A program made the position numbers and the translations under genes. This document shows, piece by piece, positions 1 to 9,381 of a stretch of DNA of 64,000 nucleotides. Where the stretch lies: positions 192,087-256,086 of the forward strand of contig JNVV01000025.1 of NCBI GenBank assembly GCA_000733355.1. Direction: 5' to 3'. The notes below the pieces were generated by a model that was given only the letters and a program-made list of their open reading frames with translations, made no database searches and had not been told where the DNA came from. Position 1 is the first letter of the stretch, and every line of letters starts with the position of its first letter. The stretch comes from Falciphora oryzae. Its lineage: Eukaryota; Ascomycota; Sordariomycetes; Magnaporthales; Magnaporthaceae.

Positions 1-464
1 GCGCGCCACTGCTGGGCGGTGGTGGTGGTGGTGGTGGAGAGGGAGGAGATGTTGGCGAGGACGTAGCTCTGCCCCGTGGCGACCCAGTTGCCGTCGGCGT
101 CGGGGGCGAGGCCGCCGAGGAGGTAGAGGGCGTTGTCGACGACGACAGTGTTGGGGTGGTTCACGGCGAAGGGCAAAGGGGGGCCGAGGGTCCACTGGGA
201 GGTTTTGGTGTTGAAGAGCTGGAACATGTCAGTGGTGGCCCAGTCGGAGGGGGAGTTGCCGCCGCCGCCGCCCGGGGCGGGGATGATGCCGCCGATCAGG
301 GCGAGGGTGGTTGAGTTGAGGGCTACGGCTGTGTGCTCCTGGCGGGGCTGGAGGGTTATGGGGGCGAGGGATTGCCAGTGGCCGAGGGGCGTGATGGGGG
401 TTGCGGAGGCGGAGAGGGCGGCGGCCAAGGCCCAGAGGGTTGTGGTGGCTCGGATAGAGGGCAT
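1..464 (-). CDS. Secreted kelch-repeat protein (5' part only)
   Basis: The reading frame opens at the ATG complementary to 462-464 and runs off the left window edge, giving about 154 codons. Residues 1-22 look like a signal peptide: MPSIR, then an Ala/Leu-rich core, then an ASATP cleavage region. Two kelch-like blades are visible. One has HTAVALNSTTLALIGGI followed by a Gly-rich loop; the other has HPNTVVVDNALYLLGGLAP. The hydrophobic-beta then Gly-Gly pattern is the kelch signature, so an extracellular beta-propeller related to fungal galactose-oxidase-like or kelch proteins is likely. Catalytic residues of galactose oxidase would lie outside the window, so enzymatic activity cannot be judged. 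No intron is seen. The gene points away from the 2EXR gene at 1274, with which it shares an 809-bp intergenic region. Confidence 0.75.
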   Translation of the reverse strand, partial: MPSIRATTTLWALAAALSASATPITPLGHWQSLAPITLQPRQEHTAVALNSTTLALIGGIIPAPGGGGGNSPSDWATTDMFQLFNTKTSQWTLGPPLPFAVNHPNTVVVDNALYLLGGLAPDADGNWVATGQSYVLANISSLSTTTTTTAQQWR

Positions 465-1273
465 TTTCTAGGGTCGGAGGTGGGGGCGGCCCAGGAGTTG
501 GCGATGTTGATGATGATGATACATGCTGTTTTTTTTGACCTGCACGGGTCGAGGGGATAGCCACTAGGTATTTATCATATTCACAGAAATCGCGTTTGCA
601 GAAGCCCGCCCATGGGCAATAACTGCAATGCATCGTCAATGTGGGGAAGAGGTAGTATCCGTTCTCATGGCATCGTCTCGTTTTGGAGGGTCGGAGAGGG
701 AAATCTGCCCGCGTCAGCAGCTGAATACAGATAGCCCGGCACCGCGGGTAAAGCGATCGGCCATTCGCATGCCGATATAGGTTGTCAATCGCTGCGTGGC
801 TCAGACTCCATCTCGCGCTGGCCACCAGCGGCGACGTCAAAGGCGCGGTGGGGCCTGGCGTCGGCGGTTGGTTGACGCCGTTGGTCCCGTGTCGGCGCTG
901 CGGCGCAAGGCCGAGAGGACGAGCTGCTTACTTACGCTTGTAGGAAACTGGTGACGGAGGAATTCATTCGCCGTATTGGAGATGTCGTGGCAGGGGGTGA
1001 AGGAGGAAGTGGTGGCCTTGCTTGCGTTCGACGCGGCGATGGCTTGGCTGCACCTGCCTAACCCGCTTTCACTGTCCTGTCCCGCCTGTTGCTCCTTCCC
1101 TCCGTGTGCCCTCACGCAACCGCTCGACACGCAATAACCCCCGCCACTCTCAAGTTTTTTGTCCCCTGCCTCTCTCGTTTCTTTTTCTTCTCCAATGCAC
1201 GCCTTGAAGCATCCCACCGTAGAAGGCAGCCACGCCATCGACACCATATAGCAAAGACAAACCGAGCGCTAGC
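465..1273. other. Intergenic region between divergent kelch and 2EXR genes
   Basis: This 809-bp stretch must hold both promoters of the divergent pair. A pyrimidine-rich tract at about 1150-1200 (runs of tctctc and tttttcttc) precedes the ATG at 1274 and resembles the CT-rich leader common in filamentous fungi. No gene is supported here. Confidence 0.5.
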
Positions 1274-2719
1274 ATGGAAGACAAGGAAGCACAGCCTGGC
1301 GAGGTCGACGCCTCTGCCGGGCATCGCTTCACGTACTTCTCCAAACTCCCTCCAGAGTTACGACACGCCGTCTGGCGCTTCACTCTCCCCGTCAATCAGT
1401 ATCTCCTGGTTGGTCCCGGCTTCCACGCGGGCCTGTGGCGCCGGCGCGATATTGACGCGTTCCGCCACGCCGTGGATGGTCTCTGTCAGAGCGCTCTGCG
1501 CAGACCGACCACCCGCCCGCCCGCCGCGCTCTGGGTCTGCACCGAGTCCCGCCACGTCGCCCTGTCCGTCACGGGCGGCCGCTTCTGGGACCTCGAGCCT
1601 AGCGTCCGGCCGGAGGTCCTCGCCACCACACCGCCGGGCAGGGACCCGCCGCACAAGCGCTTCTGGCTCGCCCCCGCCACCGACTGCATCGTCCTTTCTT
1701 CGCCGGGGAATTGGTTTTTGGGGGGTGCCGGCCGTTGGCCCGCCATCGAGGTGCTTGACTGTGTCTTTGGTGGCGTGTCAGCTCACCGCCGTTGTGCCGT
1801 GCTGCGGCCTCCGCCTCCACCACAAGGTGCCCGTGTTGCCTTCCACCGCAGGCACTTCCAAGGCTACATGCTCTTTCATCCCACTTCCTGGGTGAGCACT
1901 TTCGTATATCTGGGTGACCCGTCGTCCTTGTCCGACTTCCCGAAACACCTGCCGCCTGGTCTCAAGTTCATCTTGCTCCTCGAGACCTTCAGCGTGCACC
2001 TTCTTCCCGAAGAAGCCGCTGCTGTCGGGTGGCCATCCGAAGGCGACGGGGCCGAATACCACAGCGAGCTTGTCGACATTGCCGACGCTGCCAGGATAGA
2101 AACACTGTGCGCTTGTGCGCGGAACCGCATTGTCAGGACCTACGACGGTGTCAACAGCAAGTGGGAGCCCCTTGTTCAGGAGCAGGCCCTAGACACGGGG
2201 TACTTGCTCAACACGGTCCGCGCCATCGAGGCCCTAGCGTCTAACGAGCGAGCGCAACCCGGTGTCGTATGGGACTGTGTCAAAACGGCCTATCGGAACT
2301 TCAATGTGTGCGAGGAGGCCCCGGACTACTGCTACCAACCTTCGTCTCCTCGACATCACCCAGCCAGCAGTCTCGATGATACGGCCTGGGCCCCTGTGGC
2401 CGCGCCGATGCGAGCTGGCGATGACAGCCCTGATGCAGTGGCCGCTGCTGCCTCTTCTCACGGCGCGCAGACAACGGTGTCGCCACTGCCGCTATACCTC
2501 CAGCCAGGTCTGGAGACCTTGCGTCCTGGCGGCGACGGGATGCCTGTCACGTTCAGGGCCATGGTGGGGTTCCATCGCTGCCCTGTGGTCACTGTCGCGC
2601 GAGGCGGTTATCGGTGCGAGCACACGATGATGTTGGAGGATCCGCTCAATCGCCCGCCGACCCCTGAATCAGCGTATGATGATCCTGAACTGACTCCCGA
2701 TGAGTATCGAGAGTACTAA
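1274..2719 (+). CDS. 2EXR domain (F-box-like) protein
   Basis: This is a single-exon frame of 481 residues. Near the N-terminus (about residues 19-40) it has FTYFSKLPPELRHAVWRF, the hallmark of the fungal 2EXR family (F-x-x-LP-x-E-L-R-x-x-I/V-W). The family's next conserved block, WVCTESRHVALSV, is at about residues 88-100 (usual form: C-x-E-S-R). 2EXR proteins are an expanded, lineage-specific family in Pezizomycotina with no experimentally defined reaction. The C-terminal third is low-complexity and acidic and ends in a Pro/Asp/Glu-rich tail, which suggests disorder. The start is the first ATG after a pyrimidine-rich leader and lies just ahead of the domain. Function beyond family membership is unknown. 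Confidence 0.8.
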   Translation: MEDKEAQPGEVDASAGHRFTYFSKLPPELRHAVWRFTLPVNQYLLVGPGFHAGLWRRRDIDAFRHAVDGLCQSALRRPTTRPPAALWVCTESRHVALSVTGGRFWDLEPSVRPEVLATTPPGRDPPHKRFWLAPATDCIVLSSPGNWFLGGAGRWPAIEVLDCVFGGVSAHRRCAVLRPPPPPQGARVAFHRRHFQGYMLFHPTSWVSTFVYLGDPSSLSDFPKHLPPGLKFILLLETFSVHLLPEEAAAVGWPSEGDGAEYHSELVDIADAARIETLCACARNRIVRTYDGVNSKWEPLVQEQALDTGYLLNTVRAIEALASNERAQPGVVWDCVKTAYRNFNVCEEAPDYCYQPSSPRHHPASSLDDTAWAPVAAPMRAGDDSPDAVAAAASSHGAQTTVSPLPLYLQPGLETLRPGGDGMPVTFRAMVGFHRCPVVTVARGGYRCEHTMMLEDPLNRPPTPESAYDDPELTPDEYREY

Positions 2720-2910
2720 TTTTGCTACGACCTCTGAATCTGGGTCTGGCGATGATGTCTCTGACGAGGATTGAGGAAATTATTATGGCATTTTTAGATG
2801 ACCTCTGTAACGCAGCGCCCTTTTCTTTGGTAAATGGAGCACACACACCGCACCCGCGAGACAGAACACAGGACTCGAGCTCCGTGGACAAATAAGCTAC
2901 GCAGTACCCC

Positions 2911-3897
2911 CTACTCCTCTACGCGTGATCCGCCGACTCCGTTTGCATGGGGGCCCATGAAACTCGGCGGAACCACCTGCCGCGGCACAGGCGGATTCGC
3001 TCTTCTCCAAGCACGCCTCAGCTCCGCAATCTCGTTGGCCCCAGGATGGTCATTCTCTTGTGTCATCTCGAGCTGCACAAAGTACTCCTGCCTTTGGAGG
3101 TTACGGTAGAAGGCGACGGACACGGGAAGCGCGTCATAAAAGTCATCGTCCTCGTTCAACAGCACGGTGCACAGCCCGGCGCCTACGTGGTTTCTCTGCA
3201 GCAGCTCCATGGGCGTCGGTCTGTCGGTCTCGTCCATACCGATGGGCTCCAGGTGCCAGCCCTCAGTCTCGTTCCAGGCGCCGCCCTGCTCGGTGGCGCC
3301 GCTCAGAGGGCAGATTTGCAAGGTGGCGTGCTCGGTCCGGTTGTGGTCGACCAGACGGTCTATTAGCATGACGTCCTCGAGGTCTTCCTGGCCGCCCACC
3401 TGGATGATGACCATGTGCGGCGTCGATATCTCGGCCACACTCCCCGGTGCGACGTCACGCATCACGCGTACCGCCTCGGCCCAGCAGGCGGGAATCAGGC
3501 CGGAGCGCGGTATGCGGAGGCTCGGGGAGTGGCCGCGGTCGCCGGGCGGGTGCGCCTGGAAGTCCGAGTGCGTACGCTTGCCCAGTATGATCCAGCCGGC
3601 GCTAAGGTCGATGTAGCCCACCATGTAGCGCGGTATCATGGCGCTGCCCCAGCCGGCGTCCCACCAGAAGGTGGACGTGACCTCAAAAGCACAGAGCTGG
3701 TGCGCCCGGTCGAACGGGTCTGCCTCGGCGCCGTCCGCCAGCAGGTCCCACGTCGCCTGCTGCATGCGCGTCGGCAGCGCGGGGACTGGGTACGCTGTTA
3801 TCTTGTAGTAGCTCAGCATAGTCTCGTAGGGCCAGGGCCCGTCGCGCACCGGGTCGGTGCCGGTGCCGGGGCGGGGGACGCTGTTTTCGGAGCCCAT
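2911..3897 (-). CDS. Hypothetical protein, 328 aa
   Basis: An uninterrupted 328-codon frame on the minus strand opens with MGSENSVPRPG. A TATA-like element lies about 95 bp upstream. The protein is soluble with no signal peptide or membrane segment. It has mixed alpha/beta-looking composition with aromatic-rich patches (for example TSTFWWDAGWGSAMIPRY at about residues 74-91) and a charged C-terminus rich in Arg, Pro and Gly. I do not recognise a family. Coding support comes from length, the absence of an equally good overlapping frame and the promoter-like element. It could belong to one of the orphan families common beside 2EXR and F-box genes. Confidence 0.6.
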   Translation of the reverse strand: MGSENSVPRPGTGTDPVRDGPWPYETMLSYYKITAYPVPALPTRMQQATWDLLADGAEADPFDRAHQLCAFEVTSTFWWDAGWGSAMIPRYMVGYIDLSAGWIILGKRTHSDFQAHPPGDRGHSPSLRIPRSGLIPACWAEAVRVMRDVAPGSVAEISTPHMVIIQVGGQEDLEDVMLIDRLVDHNRTEHATLQICPLSGATEQGGAWNETEGWHLEPIGMDETDRPTPMELLQRNHVGAGLCTVLLNEDDDFYDALPVSVAFYRNLQRQEYFVQLEMTQENDHPGANEIAELRRAWRRANPPVPRQVVPPSFMGPHANGVGGSRVEE

Positions 3898-4326
3898 TGT
3901 GTCCTCCTTTTTTTTTTAAGCGAGATGCTGGGTAGTGGTGATGGTTTTCCTAGCTACGGGGGACAAGTGAAGAGCTAGGTTGAGGGGTTTATATAGCTGC
4001 CGTCGAGATGAAGGTGACACACTCGTGGCCGGTCAACTTGAACGCAGCTACACAGGTGATGCCGTCGAGCAGCCAACTAACACGCACTGCCGTGCAAGAA
4101 TGTGACGAAGACACCTTCTTTTATTAATTCACCAACCAGCTGCCGGCCTGCAACTACCAGGTAACGACAAGCTCGCTACAACAATCATTACTCAGAGAGA
4201 AGGGAGAATCACTGGGACAAGTTCCACTAACCCTTTGCTGCATTTTTCGCTGGCACCACAGGCCTCTCTCCTCCGCCGGTAGCTTACCTCGGTCCGCTAG
4301 TTCCCGAACCGTCGACTTACAAGCCT
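3898..4326. other. Intergenic region
   Basis: This region carries the promoter of the 2911-3897 gene (TATA-like box near 3990) and the 3' flank of the next minus-strand gene. Nothing else is recognisable. Confidence 0.4.
3989..3995 (-). promoter_or_regulatory. TATA-like box for the 2911-3897 gene
   Basis: Read on the minus strand the bases are TATATAA inside GCTATATAAACC, about 92 bp upstream of the ATG at 3897. Spacing and sequence fit a core promoter; transcription start is not known. Confidence 0.5.
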
Positions 4327-5631
4327 TCAAGGGCGTTCAAGCACTACGAACCCGCTCTCGCCCTCCTCGCACGAGCACTTCTCCGTGCACGTCTGCGAAG
4401 GCGCAATCTCGTCAGCCTCGGGCGACATCAAGTCGACGCCTCTGCCGCGCCCACGCCGGCCAGCCCGCTGCTGCTGATTCTGCGAACTCTGTTGCCAGCG
4501 ACGGCCGATAAAATCTCTCTGGGCCCTCCCGCCCCTCCCCTGCGGCGGCGGCGGCGGCCGGAACAGGCCGGCCCTGGTCCCGAATTGTCTCTCGGCCTCG
4601 TCGTCGCCCTCGGCCTCTTCACCCTGCGACACGCACCCGCCCATGGCGTCGCGGTCCAGCAGGTCCGAGACGGCGTCGACTTTCACGAAGCTGTTGCCCG
4701 ACGACGAGCTCGCGTAGCTGCTGCTGCTGATGCTGGCCAGCGTCATGACGCTCGCGCTCGACAGGCGCCGCTGCGCCTCGGACGCCACCTGCGCCGCCAC
4801 CTCGGCTGCGACCGCCTCGACGGCCGCCCTCGAGGGTGGCGCGGGGACGAAGGTCGGAAACGGGCTGGGCGGGGCCGCGGACATGAAGCGGTCGGCGTCG
4901 CTGCGCCGGCGCGCCCACTCGTTGTGCGTCCAGTGCCCTGCCGGGAACCTGGGCGAGAGGTCGGCGCTTGTGATCTCGTCGTAGCTGGGCGTCGGGGAGC
5001 ACGCCAAAATGGGCCCGCCGCTGGTGATGGTGTTAAAAACATTTTCGTCAGCGCTCATCAAGACAGGGGACGGGGGAGGGGGACGGTGGAGGGTCGGTCT
5101 GATCGTGGGGGAGGCGGAGAGGGTCGGCGGCGTTGCTGCTGTTGCTGGGTTTCTGGTCTCGCCTGGCTCGTACGGGAGGCCGAAAGGGATTGGGTCGCTG
5201 TTGTTGATGGAAGCTACCGACGTGTCATCGGCAGCAACAGCGCCGGGGTGCGGGTCGCCGGCCAGGGCGGCGGTGCCGTCGGGCTGGAGCACGCCGGGCG
5301 GGTTGCCCCTGGAGGAGTAGCCGAGAAACAAGGCGCCCAGGGACTTTTCGAGCTGCCGGCGGATCATGTCCTGCAGACACGGCGTGGGATTCTGCGGGCG
5401 GAGACCTGTCACTCCTCCTGGCCGCCGGCCTTCTGCTGTCGGGGCCGCCTGGCCCCTTGCGGCATCTCTCGCCATTTTGGAAGGGCTGCTGGCCTGGGCT
5501 CGGCTTTTCTCCGCATTGGAGATGGAATTGGACGTTCCCTTTTTGGAGCTCGAGCGGGACTTGCTGTGGTGTCTGTTGGGACTCTCGTCTCCGCCACCCA
5601 TTTTGTGTTCGAGATGTAATTTCAGGTGCAA
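4327..5631 (-). CDS. Hypothetical disordered Ser/Pro/Ala-rich protein
   Basis: This 434-codon minus-strand frame has two possible starts. The first ATG is at 5631 (MHLKLHLEHK); the second, at 5601 (MGGGDESPNRH), may be the true start. The N-terminus is basic and Ser-rich (KSRSSSKKG). The middle is Pro/Thr/Ser-rich with a run of prolines, followed by an Ala/Val/Glu-rich stretch (VEAVAAEVAAQVASEAQRR) that could form a helix or coiled coil. A Ser run (SISSSSYASSSSG) follows, then an Arg/Gly segment near the C-terminus (AGRRGRGRGVD) that resembles an RGG-type RNA-binding tail. No catalytic domain is recognised. A long antisense frame at 4492-5619 is present but its composition looks like a shadow. 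Confidence 0.5.
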   Translation of the reverse strand: MHLKLHLEHKMGGGDESPNRHHSKSRSSSKKGTSNSISNAEKSRAQASSPSKMARDAARGQAAPTAEGRRPGGVTGLRPQNPTPCLQDMIRRQLEKSLGALFLGYSSRGNPPGVLQPDGTAALAGDPHPGAVAADDTSVASINNSDPIPFGLPYEPGETRNPATAATPPTLSASPTIRPTLHRPPPPSPVLMSADENVFNTITSGGPILACSPTPSYDEITSADLSPRFPAGHWTHNEWARRRSDADRFMSAAPPSPFPTFVPAPPSRAAVEAVAAEVAAQVASEAQRRLSSASVMTLASISSSSYASSSSGNSFVKVDAVSDLLDRDAMGGCVSQGEEAEGDDEAERQFGTRAGLFRPPPPPQGRGGRAQRDFIGRRWQQSSQNQQQRAGRRGRGRGVDLMSPEADEIAPSQTCTEKCSCEEGESGFVVLERP

Positions 5632-6300
5632 TTAGTTGCGCTCAGACGGCACTTCTTTGTCTAGACGTGGTTCTACATGCTCGCCGTCCAAAGCATTCCT
5701 TTTGGAAGAGCAGACTGTTTTTAAATACTCGTTCCATCTAGAAGTTACTAACGTTGACTACGCGAGAAACAGCATGAGACTAAGCGGGTAATAGGGGTGA
5801 ACAAGACAATGCATATCATTGTCATGTCAAGTCACTGGCACACGGAGTGACCCCCTCCTGCGCACCGCATGCGTTGTTCGTCCTGCCACGGAGGGCTGAG
5901 GGAAGCCCGCCCTCTGTCCGCTGTTTCACCGCCTTGACGCAATTCCTGTGCTACCGGAACGTGATGGAGGGGTCGGTGTGCTGGATAATGATGCGCCAAG
6001 ATTATAGCTGCCTCTTGCCGGAGCGCCCCCTTCGCAACGACTTGCCTAATCCGATCGGATCTGCATGTGCGCCCGCCATGGTCGGGATGAAAAGCTGCAG
6101 ATGCAGCAGGCCTCTGGATATGGCTGACGAAGCAGCTCAGCACGTGCTGGCAAGCCACCGGCGGCCATGTTTGGCATGCATTTTACCTTTTACCCCGCTG
6201 CCCGTCCTACCTCGAGCGTTCTCTAGCTTCTCCAGTTTTCTCTTGAGCTCCGGCCAGCCAAGCAGAGCCCCCTAATCCGCTCTCCCGGAAAGCTTTCATC
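5632..6300. other. Intergenic region between divergent genes
   Basis: These 669 bp separate the minus-strand gene ending at 5631 from the plus-strand F-box gene at 6301. A CT-rich leader (about 6180-6290) precedes the F-box ATG. No gene is supported. Confidence 0.4.
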
Positions 6301-7929
6301 ATGGCGGCGGGACCAGTCACCCAACACCGCTCGCCGTTCAACGCCGTCCCACCCGAGGTAGTAGTCGAGATACTTGGGAACCTCACGAGCTACACCGAGA
6401 TCTTCAATGCCATCTTTGCCGACCGGCGAATCTACGAAATATGGCTCGGGAGCGCCCCAACCATCCTCTGGCTCTACGCCTCACGTAGCATTTACGCCTT
6501 CGAGGAGCTGCTAACGGCTGTAAATTAAAGACTCCCAGAACCCCTGACGGAGAGTTGTCGGATGCTCACTGACTGACTGACTGGTCTCACATGATCAAAC
6601 CTCCAGGTCCGCGCAACCGCCCACGTCAAAGCCTCGCTGGACGCCGGCAGGATGCCCGAGGACATGAGGGACCCGGCCAGCATGGGCGAAGGGCATGCCC
6701 GCCTCAGCATCGCCGAGCACCGCGCGATGCTCGACGTGCAGTACCTGGGCGAGGTCGCGGCGCACCTGTACCAGACCGGCGTCCTCAAGGCGCGGTCGAG
6801 CGAGGACAGGGAGTGGAACATCTACGGCCCGCCAGAACAGCCGCCATTCAACTGCACAGACTGGCGGTGGGAGTTCAGGCGAGCAACGTACCGCGTGCTG
6901 ACCATCGGTGCCGTCCTGACCCCCTGCCACATCAGGCTCTTCTCCAACGCCAGGCCCGGCGAGCCCCTTGGTGCCCTGCGAGAGAACTTTCCGCGGAGCC
7001 TGCTCCGGAAGAAGCTGGTCCCTAACTCGCTGACGAGGAAAGAGTGGCCGTTCCTGGTCAAGGCCGAGGCCTACACCCACATACCTACCTACGAGCAGGA
7101 GAACAGGATCTTCCGCCCCGTGACGGAGCTCATATTGGGGACCTCGGAACCGCTGTCCGAGGAGCACGACACGGAAATCATCCGCACCGTCCTCCAGATG
7201 GTCCAGGCCTACCACATCCTCACCATCGCCATCTGCAACGAGGACGGCAGCACCACCAACGGCCGCAGCCGTCGCTACGCCACCCCGGCGCCCGGCGCCA
7301 AGCGCCTCACCGTGGTCTTGCCGGGCGTCCACAAGGCCGAGGAGGTCATTATGCAGCCCCACATCCTCCGCGACAACAGGGGCGAGCCGGCCCTCATCGC
7401 CGCCACGCCGACGAGGTGGAGGGCGCAGGCTAGCAGCAGCAGCAGCAGCAAAGCCCCCGCCAGCGACGGTAACCCGCCCATCATCCCAGCTGACGCGTCC
7501 GCCCACGAGGCCTACGAGCGCATGGACCTGTGCCCGCTCAAGGACGCCCTCATCTGCTTCTCCGAGGCGCCCAACACGTACGACCGCTACGGGCTCAACC
7601 GCATCCTGCCGCCCCACATCCAGGTCTGGGACTTTATGCTGCGCGCCACCCTGGACAGGGGCCTGCTGGGGGCCCTGTTCTGGCCCTCGTGGCCCGACGG
7701 GTCCGGCTTCGACAAGCTCATGTGGCTCCTGTTCGACCACTCGACCTTTACGAACGTCGCTATCCCGTCCCCGTCCTGGGACCACGTCGTGCCGCCGTAC
7801 CCCGTCTGCGACCCCAGGAACCTGACCTACATCATGCTGGACAGGGGGGAGCGCGCTAAGAGGTTTGGCGTGGAGAACGCCGCGCACATGATTCCGTTCT
7901 GGGGTGGGACTCGCTGGTGGCTGGTTTGA
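6301..7929 (+). CDS. F-box domain protein (two exons)
   Basis: Exon 1 is 6301-6519 and exon 2 is 6607-7929, joined in phase 0. The 87-nt intron has donor gtaaat and acceptor cctccag, with ctgac repeats suitable as a branch site. The product is 513 residues. Its N-terminus (about residues 13-40) reads SPFNAVPPEVVVEILGNL, the L-P-x-E-(V/I)-(V/L)-x-x-I-L pattern of an F-box, so a role as substrate adaptor in an SCF ubiquitin ligase is inferred. The remaining 440 residues show no recognised repeat. A Ser run (about residues 330-340) lies in a low-complexity linker. Without splicing, translation would stop a few codons after the donor, which supports the intron. Confidence 0.8.
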
Positions 7930-8678
7930 ATGGTGTTTGGGAACTTGTAGTAATTAGTGGGTGGGTGGGGTGGTTTAGAGACTCTGGTGTGCGGTAGATG
8001 GGTTGCAATCTTTGGTAGACCTACAAAGGAGGTGTTGTGAGTTTGAATTTTCAACAAGTTGGAACATAAATTTGAGAAAGAAAGAATGGAAATAGGGGAA
8101 GGGGCACTTAGTCCCAAGGCTAAGGATTAATACAATAAAGCAAGGACCTTGGAATCTCAGCTGCTTTGAAAAAAAAGCTACAAGTTTAGCTCCGTTACGT
8201 AAACGACCATTTTCCCGTGGCGAAAACACCGTGCGGTTAATATAGTTACGGCTGCTTATTCCCTCTTTTCCGTACTCATTTTATTATCGAGGAGTATCCG
8301 TGATCGAATTGATCTTGGCCGGGAAGTAAGGCGGGATCTAATTATGGTAGATAATATTCCCTTTGATATCAATGAGTCTCTATTCCGCCTCTAAAAGATT
8401 GCACATGAATCGAAGAAAAAAGGTTTCGACGCGCAAGGTGGCTGTGTCCCTACTGAAGGGACGACCAGTTGCCGTCCCTTGTGAGCGCTACAGAACACTA
8501 ACAAGCGCCCGCCCTGATTACCCCTCATCAAGCTGTGATGTAATTAGTACAAAGCTCGGTCTTGATCATTCTTTAGTTCCTTTTTGGATTGATGGCCGGT
8601 ACAGTCAGCAGCTTGTCTTTCTCAACAACGCTTGCGGATTGGAAACCTCGTGGGCTGGAGTATCATCACCAGTCCAAA
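7930..8678. other. Intergenic, AT-richer region
   Basis: GC drops noticeably compared with the F-box gene. No coding frame with recognisable similarity is present. The region leads into the HET relic at 8679 and may itself be decayed sequence. Confidence 0.4.
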
Positions 8679-9286
8679 ATGCAGTGTGAGATATGCAGCG
8701 ACCTCGGCTGTGGAAGCGAGCTTCCCGACGATGGCTGGGCAGAGCGGCCTGGTTCTCCCCTCCGGCGCTATTACAAGCCCGAAACAGAATGGCGAGAGCT
8801 AGTCACGGCCGCCGATGGATGCTACATGTGCGCCGTCATCGCGTCGGGCTGCCGGGGAGTTATCCAGCAGCATGGCATGGATGAAACTCGGATCACCGAT
8901 ATCGGACTGTACTTCAACTACCATCAGTATGCCAGGGGAGATGCTCGTGCAGCTGCGCCTGGTCGGCGGGGCGAATTTCTATATAGAGCTCTTCACTCTT
9001 GAAGGTAGGGGCTTTTTCCACCCCGTATAAGTCCCTTAGCTAACTACCTCTTTTACCCCTACCCGCCCATATCATCGGGGCCAGACGAAACTGAGTATGA
9101 CTCCATCCCCAGATTGGCTATAGGGTCTCACCGAGTACGGACTCCGAAGACGCTTTCAAACTAATCGACCAATGAATCGAGACGTGTACCACAGACCGAG
9201 AAAGGCACGACTCTTGTCCTGATCTGACGGTCACTGAACTTCCAAAAAGGCTCGTTGATGTGGGGATTGACGGGGATTTGGCTATA
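8679..9286 (+). pseudogene. HET-domain protein, N-terminal relic split by a transposon
   Basis: The start MQCEICSDLGCGSE resembles the Cys-containing N-terminus seen in many fungal heterokaryon-incompatibility (HET) proteins. It then continues through blocks that only line up if the frame is changed: FNYHQY, LVQLRLVGGANFYIELFTLE, a probable intron (about 9005-9084), DETEYDSIPRLAIG, and YRVSPSTDSEDAFKLIDQ. Next come a TGA at 9173-9175 where HET proteins have Trp, and IETC...LPKRLVDVG. At least two frameshifts (near 8930 and 9120) plus the stop make it a pseudogene. A Pogo-like element is inserted at the TA at 9285-9286. Past the element the same frame resumes with AGG CTT GTA (Arg-Leu-Val), exactly what HET proteins have next, then stops. 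HET proteins trigger cell death on contact between incompatible strains; this copy cannot. Confidence 0.75.
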
Positions 9287-9312
9287 AGTCGGTGCACCCC
9301 CTGTCCGCGCAC
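9287..9312 (+). repeat. Left terminal inverted repeat of the Pogo-like element
   Basis: These 26 bases are the exact reverse complement of 11098-11123. The preceding TA (9285-9286) is the duplicated target. Confidence 0.92.
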
Positions 9313-9381
9313 TAATGTATCTTTCGGCCCGGGCACCACGCACACTTTATATCTTCCATATTTTAATCAAAATTCATCCGT

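Noticed and set aside
4492..5619. 375-residue plus-strand frame opposite the 4327-5631 gene
   Set aside because: Arg/Gly/Ala-rich shadow composition. The minus frame is longer and has organised low-complexity blocks. Neither has a known domain, so this is a judgement.
6595..7887. 430-residue minus-strand frame over the F-box gene
   Set aside because: It is a shadow of exon 2; Gly/Val/Arg-rich with no recognisable content.
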